This document shows, in pieces, positions 1 through 9,248 of a stretch of 64,000 nucleotides of DNA. The translations under genes were made by a program, and so were the position numbers. How positions within the stretch are numbered: position 1 is the stretch's first letter; each line of letters opens with the position of its first letter. Below the pieces are notes generated by a model that ran no database searches, was not told the origin of the DNA, and worked only from the letters and a program-made list of their open reading frames with translations. Origin of the DNA: Chitinibacter bivalviorum (GTDB lineage Bacteria; Pseudomonadota; Gammaproteobacteria; Burkholderiales; Chitinibacteraceae); NCBI RefSeq assembly GCF_013403565.1, contig NZ_CP058627.1:1054001-1118000 (forward strand), read 5' to 3'.

Positions 1-589
1 AATCAAACTTATCCGTTCGCGTGCACTGCCCTAGCCCGACGCCTCGCTCGTTATTGTTCTTGGCGTTTCGATTTTCAGCCCGTTCCGACCAACAATGCTT
101 TGATTTCAGCGTGATGCAGGTTTCCTGCTCGACCTGTGCCGCAAGTGCTGACGGCATTGGATGATCAGGCCAGAACTGCATTTTTGCATCCATCACGATT
201 GGCAGATTCTGATAGGCATTTGCTGGCAGACCTCGTGGTAGGTCAGATTCAGCATTGGCCGGACGAACAAACAGCGTCACCCCTGCCCATAACAAAGCAG
301 CCATAAAACCAACAGTGGCAGCAAAAACGATGGCTGCGCCGATTGGATCATCAGCTGCTCGTCGCGCCGTAGAGATAAGCTGCACGCCGCCAAGCGCAAT
401 ACGGCGCAGTAAATGCACCAGCAACACCAGTAACACCAACACAAACCCCACCACCGACAGCAGATCACCAGGTAAACCGCCCCAAGGTATAAAGTGCAAT
501 GAGGCGGCTAACACCAAAGCCAGGATTAGCCACTGGCCCACCCGATGAAAATCACCTCGCAATTCATTCCATACTTGATTCCACTTCAT
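1..589 (-). CDS. membrane-anchored phage lysis enzyme (lytic transglycosylase/lysozyme-like), partial
   Basis: This frame is open from an ATG at 589 to the window edge, so the C-terminus is missing. The first ~110 residues contain about three hydrophobic segments (roughly 19-36, 42-60 and 88-108). A soluble part follows with ALAAQVEQETC near residue 145, then a cysteine/tryptophan stretch and GLGQ, which resemble the catalytic start of SLT/lysozyme-like domains in phage proteins. I infer a peptidoglycan-degrading protein acting at the inner membrane during host lysis. The start overlaps the stop of the upstream gene as ATGA, suggesting translational coupling. The membrane part is clear; the enzyme class is an inference from the short visible portion. 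Confidence 0.6.
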   Translation of the reverse strand, partial: MKWNQVWNELRGDFHRVGQWLILALVLAASLHFIPWGGLPGDLLSVVGFVLVLLVLLVHLLRRIALGGVQLISTARRAADDPIGAAIVFAATVGFMAALLWAGVTLFVRPANAESDLPRGLPANAYQNLPIVMDAKMQFWPDHPMPSALAAQVEQETCITLKSKHCWSERAENRNAKNNNERGVGLGQCTRTDKFD

Positions 590-1032
590 GATTTAATCCC
601 CGTTTTAAGCCACAGCCAAACCAGTGCAATTGCCCCGCCGATGCCCGTTGCCCATTTCAGAAAGCCACCCAAAGCGCTCAAAACAGCCACCGTACCGCGC
701 GCGCTGTCATAGACTTCAAGCAGTGATTTAATGTCTTCCAGAAGCTGCTTGACCTCCGTGACGTGCTGGCTGTGCGTATCCACCAGCAAGTCAATCCGTC
801 GGATATCTGCACAACTCTGATCGTTTTTGCGCTCGATTTCGTTGAAACGCTCTGCGCCTAATTCCAATCGTCGATCAAATCCCTCTGCCCGGCTTTCTAA
901 CTGTCGCAACGCCTCGCGTAACTGGCTCACCAACTCAGCCAATTGAAAATACTGCGCCCACGTTGGTAACGGCATGCCGTGCATCGTGCGACCTAATTCT
1001 TCGAAGTCAATTTCGTTTTTCTGTTCGCCCAT
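586..1032 (-). CDS. phage coiled-coil membrane protein, possible lysis accessory
   Basis: A 148-residue protein with a charged helical N-terminal two thirds (a long stretch rich in Glu, Arg and Leu, residues ~30-110) and one C-terminal hydrophobic segment (about 120-143) with a short basic tail. This layout, a coiled coil in front of a single membrane anchor, is common among small phage lysis-cassette proteins (holin or spanin-like partners), but no diagnostic motif is present. It lies directly upstream of and overlaps the membrane-anchored lysis enzyme. Function unassigned. Confidence 0.6.
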   Translation of the reverse strand: MGEQKNEIDFEELGRTMHGMPLPTWAQYFQLAELVSQLREALRQLESRAEGFDRRLELGAERFNEIERKNDQSCADIRRIDLLVDTHSQHVTEVKQLLEDIKSLLEVYDSARGTVAVLSALGGFLKWATGIGGAIALVWLWLKTGIKS

Positions 1033-1054
1033 ATCGCCCCCTAGGCAAAAAAAT

Positions 1055-1069
1055 CCCGCACTTGGCGGG
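1055..1069 (-). terminator. Rho-independent terminator
   Basis: CCCGC-acttg-GCGGG hairpin followed on the minus strand by a run of T (plus-strand A run at 1046-1053). It sits immediately behind the 169-residue membrane protein and before the lysis-type genes. Confidence 0.6.
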
Positions 1070-1579
1070 TTATTGTTTTTTGATCTGCTGAAGGGCTAAA
1101 TTACGCCCAGAGAATGGATTACATCGATGTACGATCGGTATTCGCTCACGTGGGTCGCGATATAAATTGCCAAGCTTCCAGCCGATACGCAGATTCCACG
1201 GCGAATGGCTAATTTCAAAAGCACGGAGGCCAGTTCCGTCCCGAGCGAGTAGCAGATAGCCGCCGACCCAATCATGCTTTATGAGCTTTAGTGTTAAAGG
1301 GTCAAAGCCGATGCCGAGCCATTCTGAAAACCCAGCGGCCGGATTGCGCCACTGCCACAACACATACGTCCACCAGCCCGCTTTGTGCGTTGCGCAGAAG
1401 TTCGCATCACCGTCGCAGCCATCCATGCGCGAATCTGGCGTTTGAAACCACCACAAACAGCGAGGCAGATAGCCGTCAGAATGCACAAAGAGCGCAATCA
1501 GCGGGGCCAGCAGCATGGCCAGCACCGTAAACCCGAAATCCAGCAAGGCCAGCAATGGCCAAAGCAGCACCACCCACAT
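1070..1579 (-). CDS. phage membrane protein of unknown function
   Basis: A 169-residue protein whose first ~32 residues form one long hydrophobic segment rich in Leu, Ala and Trp. The rest is soluble and tryptophan-rich (WWFQTPDSRMDG, WQWRNPAAGFSEWLG). Proteins of this shape are often found between the tail fibre and lysis genes of podovirus-like prophages. I see no catalytic motif. It is two bases downstream of the fibre-assembly-like gene, so it belongs to the late transcript. Confidence 0.6.
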   Translation of the reverse strand: MWVVLLWPLLALLDFGFTVLAMLLAPLIALFVHSDGYLPRCLWWFQTPDSRMDGCDGDANFCATHKAGWWTYVLWQWRNPAAGFSEWLGIGFDPLTLKLIKHDWVGGYLLLARDGTGLRAFEISHSPWNLRIGWKLGNLYRDPRERIPIVHRCNPFSGRNLALQQIKKQ

Positions 1580-1580
1580 A

Positions 1581-2057
1581 TCAAACCCCGCTTAACAATG
1601 GCAATTCGCCCAGCAATTGATCAACACTTGGTTTATCGCGCTTACCAGAATTGACCAAATCAAGCTGAGCATAGGCGTACTCCCACACCTTTGAGCGCCA
1701 TGCGCGGAACGCTTTTCCGTCGTTTTGAAATTTCGGAACGCTTGGCTCCTCGGCGTACGTCACAGCTGTTTTTATGTCGTCGTAGCCATGCGCAACAGCA
1801 GCGGCGTCAAGATGCGCTTGGATCGCGGCTGCGTAGATTTTCGCCTCTTGCTCCGATGTTGGCGGCGGGGGATCCGCAAGAATAGGATCGCCGTTTTTAT
1901 CGGCAATCATTACTTTATCGGCCGGCCGATTGGTCACAACTTCGTCATAGACTTCGCGCGGGTATTCCTTCGCGTCATCTGGCCATGTGCCTGCGGCTTC
2001 ATAATCGGCGCGAAAATCAGGCGCGTACCATGTGTTATTTTTTACGGAATAGAACAT
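1581..2057 (-). CDS. tail fibre assembly-like protein
   Basis: A 158-residue protein beginning MFYSVKNNTWYAPDF, with a short N-terminal domain, a Pro-rich linker (PPPPTSEQEAK) and a C-terminal part of the type 'A..HGYDDIKTAVTYAEE..KFQ..G.AFRAWRSKVWEYAY'. That C-terminal pattern is common in DUF4376-type or fibre-assembly proteins encoded next to phage tail fibres. It directly follows the fibre gene (12-base gap). Likely a chaperone or accessory of the fibre; assignment rests on motif memory and position. Confidence 0.65.
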   Translation of the reverse strand: MFYSVKNNTWYAPDFRADYEAAGTWPDDAKEYPREVYDEVVTNRPADKVMIADKNGDPILADPPPPTSEQEAKIYAAAIQAHLDAAAVAHGYDDIKTAVTYAEEPSVPKFQNDGKAFRAWRSKVWEYAYAQLDLVNSGKRDKPSVDQLLGELPLLSGV

Positions 2058-2069
2058 TAGTCGAATCCT

Positions 2070-2819
2070 CTAGTATCCGATTGCTGACCAAAATATAGGG
2101 GCTGATACCCTAGTTGACGCAGAACTCCACGCAGAAACAGAGCATGTAGATACCGCAAGGGCATTAGGCGTAGCAAAATATCCTGCGCCTGACGCGTAAG
2201 CCGTGGCGACCAAACTCTTTACCGCAGTTGGGAACGCTATCGGATAGGTAATAGTCACATCTGCCGACGCGCTGGAAGTCAATGTCCCCCACTGAAGAAT
2301 CAACCCACTAGGTAGCTTCTGGTATCCGTTGGCAGCAAGGGACGCAGCGAACTGCATGGACGCCCCAAGGTTCTGTATCCCGCCGAATGCCGTCCAGCCG
2401 CCCGTTCCCGATTGAACAAGAGCGTCGTCCCCGTCTTGGAGGACGATATTCCCCGTAGTGACTCGGTTGGTAAGAGTGTCCGCCCCCTGCGGCTGAATGA
2501 TTCGGTTTGCGCCCGATGTGGAAGTTCTGAAATAAATGCACGTACCGACAGGAACTGAACTTGCGATAGGGAGCGTAATCGTTGCCCCTGCGGTGACGTA
2601 GACACACCGCCCTGCTGCCTGTGTCCCTGTTAAAACAAGGCCGTTTGTGCCGCTGACCGGAGCGCCAGACAGACTCCCCGCGCTATCCCGTAATTGAGCA
2701 ATAAAAGCAAATGACGCCCGCAGATAATCATCAAGATTGTTGCCAATTGGATCAGTCCCTGCGGGGCTATTTGATGCTGCTACAATATTCAAATCAGTTA
2801 TTAAAGCAGGAACGGGCAT
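2070..2819 (-). CDS. phage tail fibre protein
   Basis: A 249-residue protein with an N-terminal virion-attachment-like part (MPVPALITDLNIVAASNSPAGTD), a central Gly/Thr/Val-rich repeat-like beta region, and a C-terminal domain with YQKLPSGLILQWG, ITYPIAFPTAV and the terminal FWSAIGY. This combination is typical of gp53-like C-terminal domains of short tail fibres that contact the host surface. The start has a strong ribosome binding site (AGGAGG, 5-6 bases upstream). It is not a target of the retroelement described below: no copy of the template lies here. Confidence 0.8.
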   Translation of the reverse strand: MPVPALITDLNIVAASNSPAGTDPIGNNLDDYLRASFAFIAQLRDSAGSLSGAPVSGTNGLVLTGTQAAGRCVYVTAGATITLPIASSVPVGTCIYFRTSTSGANRIIQPQGADTLTNRVTTGNIVLQDGDDALVQSGTGGWTAFGGIQNLGASMQFAASLAANGYQKLPSGLILQWGTLTSSASADVTITYPIAFPTAVKSLVATAYASGAGYFATPNALAVSTCSVSAWSSASTRVSAPIFWSAIGY

Positions 2820-2932
2820 AGGAGCCTCCTGTAATGACGCTTATATTCGCTTGGTTAGGAAATTTTCTGCTGAAGATGGTGATCGGCTACGCGTACTTTC
2901 TTTTTTTTGAGACTTACAAAGCTTTGCGTCGC

Positions 2933-5155
2933 TTAGTTGTTGCTTGGTTTAATGCTCGGCGGCAGCGCAAGCGGGAAGGCGCGCATGGGGCCGGTGAGTA
3001 ATGGGTTGTATTGCGACCCATAGAGCTCCATAAACGTTTTGAGTTGACTCGGTGTGATCGCCGTTGGATTAATCGCTGTACTCATCTTGCTGTTACGCCC
3101 CATTGCCTCAAGGCCAGCAACACCTAAATCACCAAATGGCCCAAGCACTTTCCCCGCCAGTGGAATGTTGCGCATTTCTCCCAACATCCGAGTCAGTTGC
3201 TGTGCCGTACCTGAATTGGGCATGATTGCGCCAGGTGGCACATCATTAATCCATTGGCTCATATTGGTGATGGGTTGAAGTGGGTTCTTGCCACCAAAGA
3301 GCATTTGCGCTTTTTCAGGCTCAATCGATCGCACCATGCTGTTCAATCGCCCTGGCAAAACTCTTCCTGCCAATGTGTCCGCATTACCTGCCGTTGCATT
3401 TTCAAGAATGTGTGAGAGCAATCCCTGTTTTGCCTCTGGCAGAACAGGTGCACTGTTCAAAATGCCCTGTAGGTTCTCAATCGGCATATTGAACACATCG
3501 CGACCAAAATTCTCAGGAACATACTTGCCCTTATTGATCGGATCATAAAGCGGGTTGCCTTCTTGCCATTTGAAGCGTGCAGAAGCAGCTTCACGCGCTT
3601 TTTGATTCAGCGCTAGCGTGTCAGCCTGCGATAATTTGCCATTGCCTCCGACTGCTGTGCTTAGCTGTGAACCCGCGGGCTTTTGTGCTTCCAGCGCTTC
3701 AAGTAGGCCACTTTTAACGGTCTGCAATGCGGCACGCTTCTCGGCATCGTTGGTATTGTAAATCAGCCCATTCAGGGCTTGTAACCGCTGTAATGCAACC
3801 CCCATTGTGAAAGGTTCTTTGCCTTCAGCGACATTATTGAGCCAGCGAATCGCATCAGATCCATGCAGAACACCGCCCTGCATGTTCTCATCCAGTTTGG
3901 TACTGACATTGTTTACGAAGCCCATACCATCCAAAGGAATGCTCATATCGCCATGCTCACGCATTTGGCTATACAACCCATCCACATGAGACTTCATAGC
4001 GTCATCAATGCCCTGCACCTTGCCGCGTGCCGCATCGCCCAGCTGATACAGTGATCGGCTGTCTCCCTCGCGCAGGCCAGTCAGCATATCCATCAGCGAG
4101 TTATTGGCCTTCGCAAACCGTTCTGAAATGACAGGGCTCACCCCCATCATGCCGCGCTCACTCGCCATTTGGATTGGATCGCGCGTTACCCAGCCCTGTA
4201 GCGGATCAATCCCCGCCTCTTTGAACTGAGCTAGGCGAGCTAACGCATTTGGATCAAGATCTTTCCCAGTCGTAACGGCTTTTTTAACGTCTTGTGAGAT
4301 CACATTTTTGGTGACGTTTGAAAGCTGGTTAAAATCAAAATTGCTAGCCTGCCCAGCCTTGGCAATAGCCTCATTGACCTTTTGCTGGATGGCATAGGGC
4401 GATGATACGAGCGCATCAAGGCGCGAAGTAACGCCTTTCACTGTTGGTGCGATGCGCTGCCCAACATAATTAACAGCAGCAGGTATTGCTTTGCTGAGGC
4501 CTTGACCTGCAGCACCAAGCCCCATGCCCAGTACGGGATTCAAAAGCGACTCTGTGTCATCCTTGGATGGCATGATCGCGCCTGTTGCACCACCCAAAGC
4601 CACCGCACCCTTGAGGGTAGTTGGATTCATCATTGAACTGCCAATGCTTGCCACGCGCGGGGCATTTAAAGCTAGGCCTGCCCCTTTCACCAATCCACCA
4701 GGCGCAAGCACCAAGCCGATATTGGTCGCGATGTTGCCAACCTTACCTGCAGTGGTGTCCATCAATGGCTTATTGCGAGCTCGATCTTCAGCCACTTGCT
4801 CTTGAAGTTGCTGAGTTCGTGTTTTGGGTTGTTGACCAGTAATGATGCTGGATAAATTTAGCTTCACAGGATCAACAAAGTCAGCAGCGCGCGCGCCCAG
4901 CTGCTTAATGCCAGTGCCGAGATCGTCAAAGGCCATACCTGCGCCTGCTAAAGTCCGGTAAACCGTGTCATTTAGCTTAATGCCTGTATCCAAAGGCCCA
5001 ATCTTGAATGTTGCACCGTCAGCCTTGGTTGGGTCGATGTCTTGAACTGGAGCCGCGATGGGCTTGCTGGTAGGCCCAGATACTTCGTCAAAGGAATACG
5101 TCTTCCGACCCGAATCGGGAGCTGATACTTCATCAAACGAGTATGTTTTAGTCAT
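2933..5155 (-). CDS. large internal virion/DNA-ejection-type protein
   Basis: A 740-residue protein. The N-terminus contains two near-identical copies of KTYSFDEVS (residues ~3-11 and 18-26), a motif seen in several phage internal proteins. A Gly/Ala-rich hydrophobic zone (about 140-230) may insert in membranes. The remainder is helical and lacks enzymatic motifs. Position after the hub gene and before the fibre is where podoviruses encode proteins ejected with the DNA. I infer an ejection or internal virion protein; the family is not recognised with certainty. Confidence 0.6.
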   Translation of the reverse strand: MTKTYSFDEVSAPDSGRKTYSFDEVSGPTSKPIAAPVQDIDPTKADGATFKIGPLDTGIKLNDTVYRTLAGAGMAFDDLGTGIKQLGARAADFVDPVKLNLSSIITGQQPKTRTQQLQEQVAEDRARNKPLMDTTAGKVGNIATNIGLVLAPGGLVKGAGLALNAPRVASIGSSMMNPTTLKGAVALGGATGAIMPSKDDTESLLNPVLGMGLGAAGQGLSKAIPAAVNYVGQRIAPTVKGVTSRLDALVSSPYAIQQKVNEAIAKAGQASNFDFNQLSNVTKNVISQDVKKAVTTGKDLDPNALARLAQFKEAGIDPLQGWVTRDPIQMASERGMMGVSPVISERFAKANNSLMDMLTGLREGDSRSLYQLGDAARGKVQGIDDAMKSHVDGLYSQMREHGDMSIPLDGMGFVNNVSTKLDENMQGGVLHGSDAIRWLNNVAEGKEPFTMGVALQRLQALNGLIYNTNDAEKRAALQTVKSGLLEALEAQKPAGSQLSTAVGGNGKLSQADTLALNQKAREAASARFKWQEGNPLYDPINKGKYVPENFGRDVFNMPIENLQGILNSAPVLPEAKQGLLSHILENATAGNADTLAGRVLPGRLNSMVRSIEPEKAQMLFGGKNPLQPITNMSQWINDVPPGAIMPNSGTAQQLTRMLGEMRNIPLAGKVLGPFGDLGVAGLEAMGRNSKMSTAINPTAITPSQLKTFMELYGSQYNPLLTGPMRAFPLALPPSIKPSNN

Positions 5156-5169
5156 TCACATTCCCTCCC

Positions 5170-6912
5170 TCAAAGTACAGACTCATAGTTTTTACCGTTC
5201 CAGCGCAACGGGCCATTGCTAGTGTCATAAACCGTGCCCGCCTTCATCTTCATGCGGTCAGGTTTGCCATTGGTCATTGGCAAGGCTTGAACTTGACCCT
5301 GTTGTGATGCCTTGGGCGTTGGCTGCGGCGTTGTTTGTTGTTGTGGCTTGGGCTGCGCGTTCAATTTTGCGAGTTGGGCTTGCAGCGCAATCACATTGGA
5401 TTGCGACGCGTTGCGCTGCACTGGTGTCGCATTCGGATCACTAATAATTGCCTGATTCGCTTTCAGCTCATCAGTCAAAATACCGATCCGATCTGTGTCG
5501 CGTCGTTGCTGTACAGCTGGCGGCACTTTCCACGCTGGATTGTTCGGCGCTGGCGTCGCCACGGGCTTTGGGGTATTTCCTTGTGAATTACTATTTGTCG
5601 GTACTGTGACTCCATACAGCTTTAGGGTATCGCTCATGTCGTAGATTGGAAGAACTGTGTCCGTTCCTTCGATACTGCGCAATTTATTGACGTTTTGCTG
5701 ATGGGCTTGCAGTGTATAAAGCGCCGTTTTACGCATAGTGTCATTCAACCGAAGCAATTCAGCTTTGGTCATATTGATATTGCCGGCGGCTGCATCAGCC
5801 AGCAATTTGCGCTCTCCGTCAGTAATCTGGCCTTGGCCGCGCATTTGCGCCGCAGCGTCGAGCTGACCTTGGGCTAAACCACGGATGACTTCACGTGTAT
5901 TCGCAAGCTTGGCATCAGCATCTTTATCACCCATGCCTACCATGCTAAGAACTTGCTCGCCTTTTGCGCGAGTCTCTGCAAATGGCCCTGTGATTACATT
6001 ACCGCTTTCGAGTAGTAATTTAATTTCATCGCTACGTTGCAGGGTGCTACGTGCTGTTTGGGCAGATGCGAAGGTGTTATCAACTTGCTTAGCCAGTCCT
6101 TCAGCCAAAGTGCCGCTGAATTTCTTGCCTGTGTCGATGCTAACGGTGGTGGTTGGCCGCCCGGCCGCCGCAATATCGCCCTTGCCGCTGATGTAGTTCG
6201 GGATCCATTCAACTACGCCTGTTTGCGGGTTCTTCCACATCCCTTCTGGCAATTTATGGTCGCCACCAGCAACCGGTTGATAGGTAGCTGGATTAAGAAG
6301 CGTCTCACCCTGCCCCAATTTAATCGGCGCAGGCGGCTTGCTCATATTCAACAAATTAATGGCCTGCTCAGGGTCATAAGGCAACATAGATTGAGCAACT
6401 GTTTTGTAGCTCGCAGGATCATCCAGCTTCAATTGACCGTAGATTTCACGCCGTTTCTGCTCGTTAATCTGGTTTTGGCGCATCGTTTCCATCTGAGTAT
6501 TCATGATGTCCTGACGCGTTTGCTGCTGCTGCATGTCCTGATAATTGCCCAGCCCCTGTATAACGCCACGACCAATCGCAGGGGCAAACGAGCCGTAGTG
6601 CCCGGTGTTATTAGCCAAGATTCCCATCCCCATTTGCAGGTATGGGTTGTTCATGAGCGATTTGGCTGTATTGGCATCTCCTCCCGGCTCGCTCAGCTTA
6701 TCCCACAGGCTTTTAGGTTGCGGCTGCGCTTGGACAGCTGGCTGAATTGGCGCAGGCTGTTGTGGGGCAGCAACCGCAGTAGGTGGCTCCATAGCAGGTG
6801 GCGTATCGGCCATGCTCGACATGTTTTGCGCATAATCCAGCAGGCCAAGCTTTTTAGCTACACCCTGATTTTGATCGATTTTATTGCTCAAATAGTCCCA
6901 AATGCCTGGCAT
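5170..6912 (-). CDS. internal virion-type structural protein
   Basis: A 580-residue protein with Pro/Gln-rich linkers at both ends (residues ~40-70 and ~480-545), a central helical part, and an NPYLQMGMGILANN...GSFAPAIGRGVIQGL segment (~85-120) that could be membrane-active. It is separated from the 740-residue gene by 14 bases and from the Gly-rich gene by 10. Likely part of the set of internal or ejected proteins. No known catalytic residues are visible. Confidence 0.6.
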   Translation of the reverse strand: MPGIWDYLSNKIDQNQGVAKKLGLLDYAQNMSSMADTPPAMEPPTAVAAPQQPAPIQPAVQAQPQPKSLWDKLSEPGGDANTAKSLMNNPYLQMGMGILANNTGHYGSFAPAIGRGVIQGLGNYQDMQQQQTRQDIMNTQMETMRQNQINEQKRREIYGQLKLDDPASYKTVAQSMLPYDPEQAINLLNMSKPPAPIKLGQGETLLNPATYQPVAGGDHKLPEGMWKNPQTGVVEWIPNYISGKGDIAAAGRPTTTVSIDTGKKFSGTLAEGLAKQVDNTFASAQTARSTLQRSDEIKLLLESGNVITGPFAETRAKGEQVLSMVGMGDKDADAKLANTREVIRGLAQGQLDAAAQMRGQGQITDGERKLLADAAAGNINMTKAELLRLNDTMRKTALYTLQAHQQNVNKLRSIEGTDTVLPIYDMSDTLKLYGVTVPTNSNSQGNTPKPVATPAPNNPAWKVPPAVQQRRDTDRIGILTDELKANQAIISDPNATPVQRNASQSNVIALQAQLAKLNAQPKPQQQTTPQPTPKASQQGQVQALPMTNGKPDRMKMKAGTVYDTSNGPLRWNGKNYESVL

Positions 6913-6922
6913 GGCTGTATTC

Positions 6923-7522
6923 CTAAGAGATCAGGCCATACAGGCCTTGTTGGTTTTTCCCACCATAGATTGATTGCAGCATTTGGCTGTAATCAAAAGC
7001 AGGCTGTTTCACCTGTCTGTTCATCCATGGCATTGCTGTTTCTTGAGCAATGACAGGCGCAGGATGCAAAGCGGCAGCAGGCAGTGCGGCGATCGCAGGT
7101 GAAGGCGAGTATCCCTGTCTGCCACCATTGCCGTAATTGCTGCCATAGTTACCACCGTAACTTGCTCCAGCACTGGAGCTAGCGCCGCCATCACCACCCA
7201 TTCGAGCGCCAATGGATCGCCCAAGCGACGCGCCAAACCCACCTCCACCTGGTATGCCTGTAGCAAGGCTAGCCCCCATGCCTAGCGCATTTCCGATGTT
7301 GTTGCCCATCGTAATGTTCCCAGCAATAGTGCCGTGCGCGTCAGTATTGTTGGACATGAAGCCCAGAGCCCCCATCAGCCCAGAACCGCCACTGCCTTGA
7401 TTCTGTCCGTTGGAGCCATATCCAGTCCCCGCCCCGCCGAATCCATAGCCGCCATTAGTGCCGCCCATAGTCCCACCGTAGCCGCCTTGGTTGCCGCCAT
7501 TACCACCGCCGAATCCACCCAT
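6923..7522 (-). CDS. glycine-rich phage structural protein
   Basis: About 199 residues, with glycine, asparagine and serine making up most of the first 150 residues in irregular repeats (GGFGGGNGG, NYGSNYGNGG). The last ~50 residues are less repetitive (QVKQPAFDYSQMLQSIYGGKN). I chose ATG 7522 because TGGAG lies just upstream; a TTG 12 bases earlier is less likely. Low-complexity glycine-rich proteins of this kind accompany ejection proteins in several podovirus-like phages. Function unknown. Confidence 0.55.
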   Translation of the reverse strand: MGGFGGGNGGNQGGYGGTMGGTNGGYGFGGAGTGYGSNGQNQGSGGSGLMGALGFMSNNTDAHGTIAGNITMGNNIGNALGMGASLATGIPGGGGFGASLGRSIGARMGGDGGASSSAGASYGGNYGSNYGNGGRQGYSPSPAIAALPAAALHPAPVIAQETAMPWMNRQVKQPAFDYSQMLQSIYGGKNQQGLYGLIS

Positions 7523-7541
7523 GATTTTCTCCAAATTCCAA

Positions 7542-8534
7542 TTACAGCAGCCCTAATAGACCACCGCCTAACGCACCTATTGGCCCAAACATGCCAAAGC
7601 CACTCATCGCACCGCCAAAGACATTGGCTGCACGGCTAGATTGATTTGGATTGGGAGACGAAGATGTATTGCCATAATTTGTGCCGACAGTGCCCTGTAA
7701 CACGCCAAGACGGCGTTCAGGCTCCATATATTGCTGATACCAGTCTTGATAGGACTGATTCATTGCTGTCTGAGCAAGCTGTTGCTGCTGCTGTCCGACA
7801 TCATTCAGCATCGCAAGATTTTGCAAATCAAATTGCTGCTGACGACCAAGGCGCGAATCAGCAAGACCTGCATTGCGTGCCGCATCTGTTTGCCACGCAC
7901 CAAGGCGACGTGAAATATCGGAATCGGCAAGTGATGCGTTGCGTGCAAGGTCAGTTTGAGCGACGTTTGTCCGCCTATTCGCGTCGGCTTCGGCCATGTT
8001 GATTTGCTGGCCATAGTCCTGCATACGCATATCAGAAGAAACACGCCCTAGCGATTCTGCCAACGTACGATTAGCATCATTCTGCTGTTGATTCCATCCA
8101 CTAGAGCCAAATGCACCGGCACGAACTGCTGCAGCATCAAGACCAGGCTTAATTGTGCTGCTGTAGTTCCGTGTGACATCGCCCTGTGCATAATTGATTT
8201 GGTCTTGCAGGTACGGATTGTTTTGCCCCAGATAACGGTTTGAGTAAACCGGCGTGGTCTGCCCCATGTACTGATTTGTTCCTACAGTGGCTTGTTGGCC
8301 TTCATAGGGATTCGTAGCTACTTGCTGGCCTTGCCGCGCCTGAACTGCGTTCTGGTACTGGGTTTGAGTTGGCGTAAAACCCGCCACGCGCTGACCAGAA
8401 TATTGCTCATAGGGTCGGTTGTAGACGTTTTGAGCCTGTTGCAGCTGATTGACCAGATAGGGTTTAACATAATCCGGTGGCGCATTTACTTGCGTTATTG
8501 TCGACGGGGCTTTTAATCCAAATAATTTACCCAT
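7542..8534 (-). CDS. glutamine-rich internal virion-type protein
   Basis: A 330-residue protein. The N-terminal part (residues ~60-100) contains a repeated short pattern of NPYEGQQ/NQYMGQ/NRYLGQ type. A helical central part rich in Ala, Asp and Arg carries a heptad-like repeat of 'ADxxRRxxxAQTDxARNASLADS' flavour. The C-terminus is a Gly-rich hydrophobic patch (MSGFGMFGPIGALGGGLLG). It overlaps the start of the upstream acetyltransferase-like gene by 8 bases. Probably a tail or internal virion component; not assigned to a family. Confidence 0.55.
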   Translation of the reverse strand: MGKLFGLKAPSTITQVNAPPDYVKPYLVNQLQQAQNVYNRPYEQYSGQRVAGFTPTQTQYQNAVQARQGQQVATNPYEGQQATVGTNQYMGQTTPVYSNRYLGQNNPYLQDQINYAQGDVTRNYSSTIKPGLDAAAVRAGAFGSSGWNQQQNDANRTLAESLGRVSSDMRMQDYGQQINMAEADANRRTNVAQTDLARNASLADSDISRRLGAWQTDAARNAGLADSRLGRQQQFDLQNLAMLNDVGQQQQQLAQTAMNQSYQDWYQQYMEPERRLGVLQGTVGTNYGNTSSSPNPNQSSRAANVFGGAMSGFGMFGPIGALGGGLLGLL

Positions 8535-8967
8535 GTTTTAACTCCCGTTGATAAACCACCGACTTCGGTGTGAACCCGATGGTTTCTAGCCATTTGCACC
8601 AGCCTTTTCTCGGGCTGGAAAAGGTTATTTCTTTGGCAAATTCACCAGCGGCAATGGCGTCTAAATGCTCATTAAGGCAAAGCACCACGTCCGCGGAATG
8701 CCCAGCCACCCCAAAGATTTGCCAAAGGTGAAGCGTCTTCCCGAGAGGCTGAATCACGACATGACCCACAATTTCTTTTTCTGGCGTTAGGAATAAAAAA
8801 AGCCGCGCATTGGCGGCTTTTATTTCGTAAAAAACATCTTCAGCTAAATATGGCTCTTGCGCTTTGCTAATGACTCGCTCTACCCAAGGCCGAATAATTG
8901 GCCACACATCACCCAAAACGTGAGGCGAAACCCACTCAAGGGTTAATTTCCCGTCAGCATGCGACAT
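8527..8967 (-). CDS. GNAT-like acetyltransferase-fold phage protein
   Basis: About 146 residues. Small GNAT-like proteins are common in the head-tail gene cluster of podovirus-like phages. The pattern LFLFLTPEKEIVGHVVIQPLG (a beta hairpin plus 'VGHVV') and the C-terminal 'WLETIGFTPKSVVYQREL' resemble the beta4 and beta6-7 elements of that fold. The ATG at 8967 is preferred over an in-frame TTG nine bases upstream. It overlaps the end of the previous gene by 25 bases. The coding region contains a terminator-like hairpin (see 8801-8818). Substrate unknown. Confidence 0.5.
   Translation of the reverse strand: MSHADGKLTLEWVSPHVLGDVWPIIRPWVERVISKAQEPYLAEDVFYEIKAANARLFLFLTPEKEIVGHVVIQPLGKTLHLWQIFGVAGHSADVVLCLNEHLDAIAAGEFAKEITFSSPRKGWCKWLETIGFTPKSVVYQRELKHG
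8801..8818. other. terminator-like hairpin inside a coding sequence
   Basis: AGCCGC-gcattg-GCGGCT flanked by A7 on one side and TTTTATTT on the other. It looks like a bidirectional terminator but lies within the acetyltransferase-like gene. Whether it terminates anything is unknown. Confidence 0.4.
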
Positions 8968-9248
8968 TGCACCCAAGCCCCCGGCGTTCCGCTGGTGACG
9001 CAGCGCCAGCCATGAATAATGTATTTGCTGCCAGCGCTACCAAGCTCTGACGGCGTTTTGTTCAGCACAAAATCACCCTGCTGCCATGTTCCAGATGAAG
9101 GGGCTGCAGTTTGCGCGGAGTCATAGGCCGTTATTCTGCCGTCTGCCGTCGCATTAATCTGACTGGATGCAGATCGCAGCCATTGCATCAGAGCAAAGAC
9201 CAGCGTCTTGTCATCCCCCGATTTCAAATTGGGTACATTGAGTTTCAT
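8943..9248 (-). CDS. phage tail/virion protein of unknown function
   Basis: A 101-residue protein: N-terminal helical part (MKLNVPNLKSGDDKTLVFALMQWLRSA begins it) and a C-terminal beta-rich part with TWQQGDFVLNKTP and YIIHGWRCVTSGTPGAW, a pattern frequent in phage tail proteins that present surface strands. Its ATG overlaps the stop of the preceding hub gene (ATGA), indicating coupling. Exact role unknown. Confidence 0.6.
   Translation of the reverse strand: MKLNVPNLKSGDDKTLVFALMQWLRSASSQINATADGRITAYDSAQTAAPSSGTWQQGDFVLNKTPSELGSAGSKYIIHGWRCVTSGTPGAWVQCRMLTGN

Noticed and set aside
255..548. Plus-strand frame of 97 codons
   Set aside because: Antisense to the membrane-anchored lysis enzyme, which is open to the window edge; composition looks like a shadow.
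2834..3001. Plus-strand 55-codon frame with one hydrophobic segment
   Set aside because: Overlaps the 740-residue gene by 69 bases; its apparent GGAG is the reverse of the tail fibre's own AGGAGG site.
6037..7053. Long plus-strand reading frame of 338 codons
   Set aside because: It is antisense to the 580-residue and Gly-rich structural genes, has no family pattern and no good ribosome binding site.
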